18,412 bases of DNA from Spirogloea muscicola (lineage: Eukaryota > Streptophyta > Zygnematophyceae > Spirogloeales > Spirogloeaceae): NCBI GenBank assembly GCA_009602725.1, contig WELB01000096.1, positions 90,975 to 109,386 on the forward strand. The letters are read 5' to 3'. The translations under genes and the position numbers were made by a program. The notes under the pieces are model-generated. The model saw only the letters and a list, made by a program, of their open reading frames with translations. It searched no databases and had not been told where the DNA came from. Shown in pieces: positions 14,201-18,412 of this stretch. Position 1 is the first letter of the stretch. The number at the start of each line of letters is the position of its first letter.

Positions 14201-16060
14201 GCACTGAGGTAGCTGCCCTCCTCTCCTGTATATACTGGCTCCGAGTGCATCTTCCCCTCCATCTTGCTTGGATGACTGATGCAGCAGCATGAGCTTTCCT
14301 CAGCTCCAATCTGGTAGCCTCTCCTACTCTGTTGCTCTTCCACCGACCTTGGATGGTCAGGGCTGCCTGTGCTCGCCTCTCCAGCTGCCTAGCAAAGCTT
14401 GCCCTCTGCATACCACCCTTCCAGTGGGACTGTATAACAGTAGTAGCACTATGTCGAGCAACTCGTGATCTCCATAGCTGTTGCAGAGCGACAATGTGCG
14501 ACCTTGTCGCTAAGTACTGCCTGCGGACTTGCTCGCAACGCCACCTAGACTGGATCTTAACAGCAACTTCTTCCTTCTTCCTCCTGTATGCTTGCCAGCT
14601 TCTGAGTATAACCCTAGCAGCAGCCTTCTCCCTGAGAGTCACCTTCTCCATCTCTTCAGCTTGCATACGAGCTTCCAATCGAGCTGCAGCAGCCCGCCTC
14701 GCAACTTGAGAACCCCTCCACTGCTGCTGTATTACCCTGGCAGCCTGACGCTGAGACAGGAATGTCTGCCTGGCCGAGCTCGCCCTTCTCCGCCGCTGGA
14801 GCATCTCAGCAGCAAGCTTGATGTGCAGGAACATTGTCCTTGCCTTGTGCATCCTCCATGTAGATTGGATCAGGGATGCTGCCAGCTCCTTCTTCACTTT
14901 TTCGGGAAACCGCCAATACGTCGCCCAGTACCTGTAGTTCGCCAGAGCACTTGGAGACAGCTGTTCCAGAAGTGTCGCATTGTCCTCGTCAGAGCCAGAT
15001 TGAGAAGGCAGGGAAGACCCGGGTGAAGTCAAGAAAAGCCCTCTTGGCGGTCGCGGTGGAAGAGCCAGTGTGTCCACCCCAGCGGACTGCATGCCGTGTG
15101 GTCGTGGAGAAGCTGATCTTATGCGCGATGGTCTGAAGCATGGCAACGAGGCACACAGACAAACAGCAGGATTTACTAGCTGCAGGCAAGTCAGACCACA
15201 TGCAGTGACCATGGACAGTCTGGTTATCCAGCAACTTGGCAAAGCCTTGCCTACTGACAAACTAACAGGCAGAAAGATTCTACTGACAAGGACAATGGCA
15301 CTACAAGCTACTACATGAGCCAATCTACTTTTTATTATGCAAGCAGCCATAATCAATAGCAAGCAAGACATCTTTCTATTTCGAGCTGCCAACCTCCTCG
15401 CAAGACTCGAGCTGCGGCCCATGCTGATGCTGCGACTCCTCCCTCCATTGCTTCTTCCATCTTCCAAGAACCTGGCTCTGCCAGAGCGGGCTGCTTCATC
15501 TTTGCTGAATGCTTGCCCGAATTCTGAAGCTGCCGATGAGGTGGAGGCTGGAATCAAGGGGTTGTCCTTGATAGTGTCCCCACCCTCCGACAGTGATCTA
15601 CGCCCTTGCGTGTCCTCAACACTGCCAGACAGCCACTCAACATCAATCTGTCACAAGCAGTTGAAGGGAGCATAGAGCAAGTTTGTTGAACAACATGCCA
15701 TATGGCCATGGCAACAGGCAGATGAAAACAAGACCACCGGCAATATCTTATGACTCACTTAGATGGAGCAGAGGCAACTCTGGTGAGAGCCCTCCTGCCT
15801 CGTGGTGGTGAAATGCTTTGGTGGCTCGAACTTGGAGCATCTGGCACATCCTCTTCACTTTCGTCTGTATGATGAAGCCACTGCAGGCCGCTGGAGTTTG
15901 TCTTGACAACTGCAAGCTCGCTTTTGCAAGGTCTGTCAGAAATTTTAAGCAAGCGAGCAACACGGGCTTGCAGTTCAGATGCTCTCCCAACTCCTACGAC
16001 CACCACTACATCACTTATTATTAATCCGGCAAGCTCCCTTGCTAGCCAAGCTGTTTCCAT
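11228..16060 (-). CDS. IQ-repeat protein with NACK/kinesin-7 tail-like C-terminus
   Basis: A basic, probably calmodulin-binding protein of about 1210 residues. Proposed exons: 16060-15759, 15621-15394, 15132-13833, 13596-12112, 11970-11714, 11406-11377 and 11258-11228. The three middle junctions (13833/13596, 12112/11970 and the 15132 acceptor) are best supported. Residues 1-230 are Ser/Arg-rich. Residues about 262-590 hold some 14 IQ-like units such as VIQQQWRGSQVARR, VKIQSRWRCEQVRR, VIQARWRGRCTRS and CIQAAWRGLLARR. Residues about 611-1070 are acidic and Ser/Pro-rich. The end has LIQLCDSWEKNHVDLRLR and later LSQAGRQQLYTDWGI then KLVVYKLLW, recalling the C-terminal region of plant kinesin-7/NACK. 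No motor, CH or myosin head domain is present, which argues against kinesin, ASPM and myosin. The start codon, the donor of exon 2 and the last two mini-exons are uncertain. Confidence 0.72.
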
Positions 16061-18412
16061 TGATCGCCAAGCACAAGCAAGTCTTTGCCCAATATCGTTT
16101 CCTCTGCGTGCTTAATCTGCACAAGCTGGTATATTGCTTTGCCCATGGTTGTGTCCCTCCTCCTACAGATATTTGCAGAAGCTGTAGGACAGCAGTCGAA
16201 TGATTATGAGAATGTGGACGGGAGAGCTCGTCAGCATTGTAATCACATATTCACCTTTTGCCAAGCGAGCACCAACTGCATGTCTGGCAAACTCAGGGGG
16301 CCTCCGAGGTGCTACTTTGGTTGCGTGCTCCGGTATATGCTCGTGCTGCTTCAGGTGCCTCATCACCTTAGACCAATAATACACAGTGTTGGGTCTGATA
16401 GGCCCTTGGGGCCCACCTGCACCAATGGGCCAATGACCAATAAGCAATGAATCACTTATATATCATAACAAGTACAAGGCAGTCGTTCTGCAAGCCACTT
16501 GTGATGCTCACTATGCTTAGCACTCAAGCATCTGTATCATCTGGAGAACCAGTCAAACTGTGAGTCTCAAGGCTTATTGTCATCTCGGACTTATGTTGTC
16601 TTTCTCAAGGACTGCAGTGCTTCGAAAGCAAGCTGGAGACTGGACTTCCTTGTAATCAGTACCATTATGTGTCTTGGCCAACGTCTCCCAATCATGGGTT
16701 GCAACAGCCTCTGGGCAGTACTTTAGCCAGTAATTGACAACAGTGGTCTCAGCATGCTCCAGGTCCCTGAGAAATCAGAGTCAACAAGGTAACAAGTCCT
16801 CAGCTTGAGGCCGAGTGGCATTCTTGGTCTGCTGTACTCTGCCAGCGGCAACAGATGCTTACAGGAACTCGCAATACTCTGCCAACAGCACCAGACATTT
16901 CCTGGAACAAGTAAACCAACTCCACCAGAGGCTAGCAGATACAAGATGCACCAATGAAAGTGAGATTGAGAGCAACCAACCTGCACTTTGTCCACACGTG
17001 GCTCTTGTTGCGCCATGCATCTCTGTGATACTCCTCTGAAATTTGGTAAGGGCCAATGCTAGCGCCTGCGTCTCCATCTGGCACCAGAACCCTACAGGCA
17101 CGGCGGGCACACGCACAGCCATCAAGCGTGGCTTGGTCAGAATTACAGTGAGCTCCTAATGAGCCAAAGATGGGCCATGGGCTTGGATCTACGCTGTTAA
17201 GTTAGAACACAAAAAGAAACATTTCGTCATGTAAACAAGCTACTTGTTTTACTTGTCTTGCCAGGCTTACGGTCCTTAAGCTCCATGCATTCTCAATCAA
17301 GAGTTGCGAATCACTCCTGTGTCCCTATCTTGCACTTCTTGACCAATTTGTGGTAGACATTAGAGCCGAGTGTGCTTGACAGAAGGCAACAAATGATGAA
17401 TACCTGTTGCTGGACTCAACAAAGCGAAGAGCGTTCAGCAGCGGTCGGAGCTCCTTTCTGGCACAGTTCATGGCCTTCCTGTGTTTCCCGTCCATCTCAG
17501 CATCTCTGCGCAGGTACTTGTTGGAACCCCAGCCGTTCCCATTGGGTCCCCTCATTGGCCTGGGAGGAGCAATGTGTAGGTCGTACGGCGAATTCTGCGC
17601 ACGTCCTGCAGCAAGGGCCGCAGACTGCTGTGCTCAGCACCATGAATTGACCCGCTGTTTGCCACCTCTTGACAGCCTTGCTGATCAATTGCAACCTGTT
17701 GTTGAACCGGCTTGGACCTGACAGATGCAGCACGCCAAAGCGTCTGATTTGCACCTGTTCTATGTCGGGAACAGACTGAGAGGACCACAACTAGCCAAGC
17801 TTCACGAGGTCATGCAAAAGCCTCAGAAGGCTTGCGGAGCTGGCAGGCTCAGCTATGAGCCATCTAGAGCTAGCTGGCACCTCAAAGTGGCCGTTTCGCT
17901 CAGACAGCCTTGACTGTCCTGACCAAAGTGAGCTGAAACACCACCGATGATGGCCTGACCCCTACGAGCTCCTCCCGTAGAAAAACCAAGGCCTCGTCAG
18001 ATGGCCATACGCAGGCCAAAATGACAATCGACCAGCGAGCTGGACAGTCCAGATGTCAGGGGTAGGCCTGGAAAGGCTAGTGCGCCTAGCTCCGAAAGCC
18101 TATCCAGATAAAAGCACAAGCTCTAGCCACCACGCTGGTTTCCAGCCTATAGCTCGGCCCTGGCAGCTCTGCTGGCCAAGTCCAGGCGATCCCGTCCTGC
18201 CGAAGCGCTAGACCTGCTGTGCGGCCCCCGGCAATCTAACCACTCACCCTGGCCAGTGGTGGTGCCTGGGGCGGGCGACGGGACACTCGCGTCCTGCTCC
18301 ATGGCGCCGGAGATGCGGGCGAGCATCGCGAGCTCCCGATTGCTGGCAGCGGCCGCAGCGGGCCTGCCGGGAGCCGCGGCCCCGCGGCGGCGACGGCGGC
18401 GGCGGTGGGGGC
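16042..18412 (-). CDS. Lysozyme-like protein (i-type/destabilase superfamily)
   Basis: Probable glycoside hydrolase acting on peptidoglycan-type beta-1,4 chains. Exons in phase: 18326(or beyond)-18248, 17605-17404, 17193-16981, 16766-16663, 16416-16255 and 16181-16042, ending TAG; 299 residues from the Met at 18326. The core runs LLNALRFVESS (candidate catalytic Glu90), a Cys cluster GCACARRAC, VPDGDAGASIGPYQISEEYH (ends near 149), DAW, VVNYWLKYCPEA, WETLAKTHNGGPQGPIRPNT and YYWSKVMRHLKQ (ends about 223). GPYQI, the Y..DAW step, and HNGGP with YW.KV are signatures of invertebrate-type lysozymes. The long Cys set of animal enzymes is mostly absent. The tail (224-299) is basic, then amphipathic. 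No signal peptide is visible, but the frame is open to the window edge, so the true start may be further right. The last exon could instead begin at 16103 (273 residues), but the acceptor at 16181 is far more pyrimidine-rich. Confidence 0.82.
17606..18247 (-). other. First visible intron of the lysozyme-like gene
   Basis: A 642-base intron with a strong donor (CCAGG|GTGAGTG) and a CTTGCTGCAG acceptor; phase 1 matches on both sides. Short frames inside it, on either strand, carry no recognisable motif. Confidence 0.7.
18249..18412 (-). promoter_or_regulatory. GC-rich start region of the lysozyme-like gene
   Basis: The right edge is CGG/GCC-rich, like the left edge at the SR gene and the block before beta-amylase. 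The first exon (Met at 18326 or 18302) lies in it. The frame upstream of the Met encodes Arg and Ala runs, typical of a GC-rich 5' UTR, but continued coding cannot be ruled out. Confidence 0.4.

Noticed and set aside
15133-15393. Hydrophobic stretch in the unspliced IQ frame (MSCLLLIMAACII and onward)
   Set aside because: It lies between a plausible donor and the acceptor before 15132 and has the composition of an intron, so I do not read it as membrane segments.
16042-16103. Shorter last lysozyme exon starting at 16103
   Set aside because: It is in frame, but its acceptor lacks a pyrimidine tract; the in-frame acceptor before 16181 is strongly pyrimidine-rich. Kept only as an alternative.

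Overview
This is nuclear DNA from a photosynthetic eukaryote of the green lineage. Genes are split by GT-AG introns of roughly 70-700 bases. One gene is a plant-type SCL30-like SR splicing factor and another is a plant-type beta-amylase. A streptophyte alga or early land-plant-like genome fits best, but I cannot name the species. I rebuilt exon models by hand from reading frame, splice sites and intron phase. Each recommended junction keeps the frame, but none has been checked against RNA.

Layout: (1) 74-2078, plus strand: the 3' part of an SR-family RNA-binding protein whose N-terminus lies left of the window. (2) 2079-3693: no supported gene; it holds one striking 18-bp hairpin. (3) 3694-8284, minus strand: a complete beta-amylase in nine exons with both catalytic glutamates, long extensions at both ends, and an in-frame 105-base segment that looks like an intron. 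(4) 8285-11227: a GC-rich block upstream of the beta-amylase (with one N), then a degenerate repeat region with no supported gene. (5) 11228-16060, minus strand: a large basic protein with about 14 IQ-like calmodulin-binding repeats and a C-terminal part resembling the tail of plant NACK/kinesin-7 proteins, but no motor domain. (6) 16042-18412, minus strand: a six-exon lysozyme-like gene with the GPYQI and HNGGP signatures of the invertebrate-type/destabilase superfamily, unexpected next to plant-type genes.

The genes do not form a pathway: RNA splicing, starch breakdown, a probable calmodulin-binding cytoskeletal protein and a probable muramidase. The two most interesting points are the lysozyme-like gene and its junction with the IQ gene. 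The lysozyme stop codon lies inside the first possible IQ-gene exon on the same strand, so the two are overlapping, co-transcribed or alternatively fused. Gene starts are very GC-rich and the rest of each gene is not, a 5'-to-3' gradient seen at the three gene starts that lie at or near this window.
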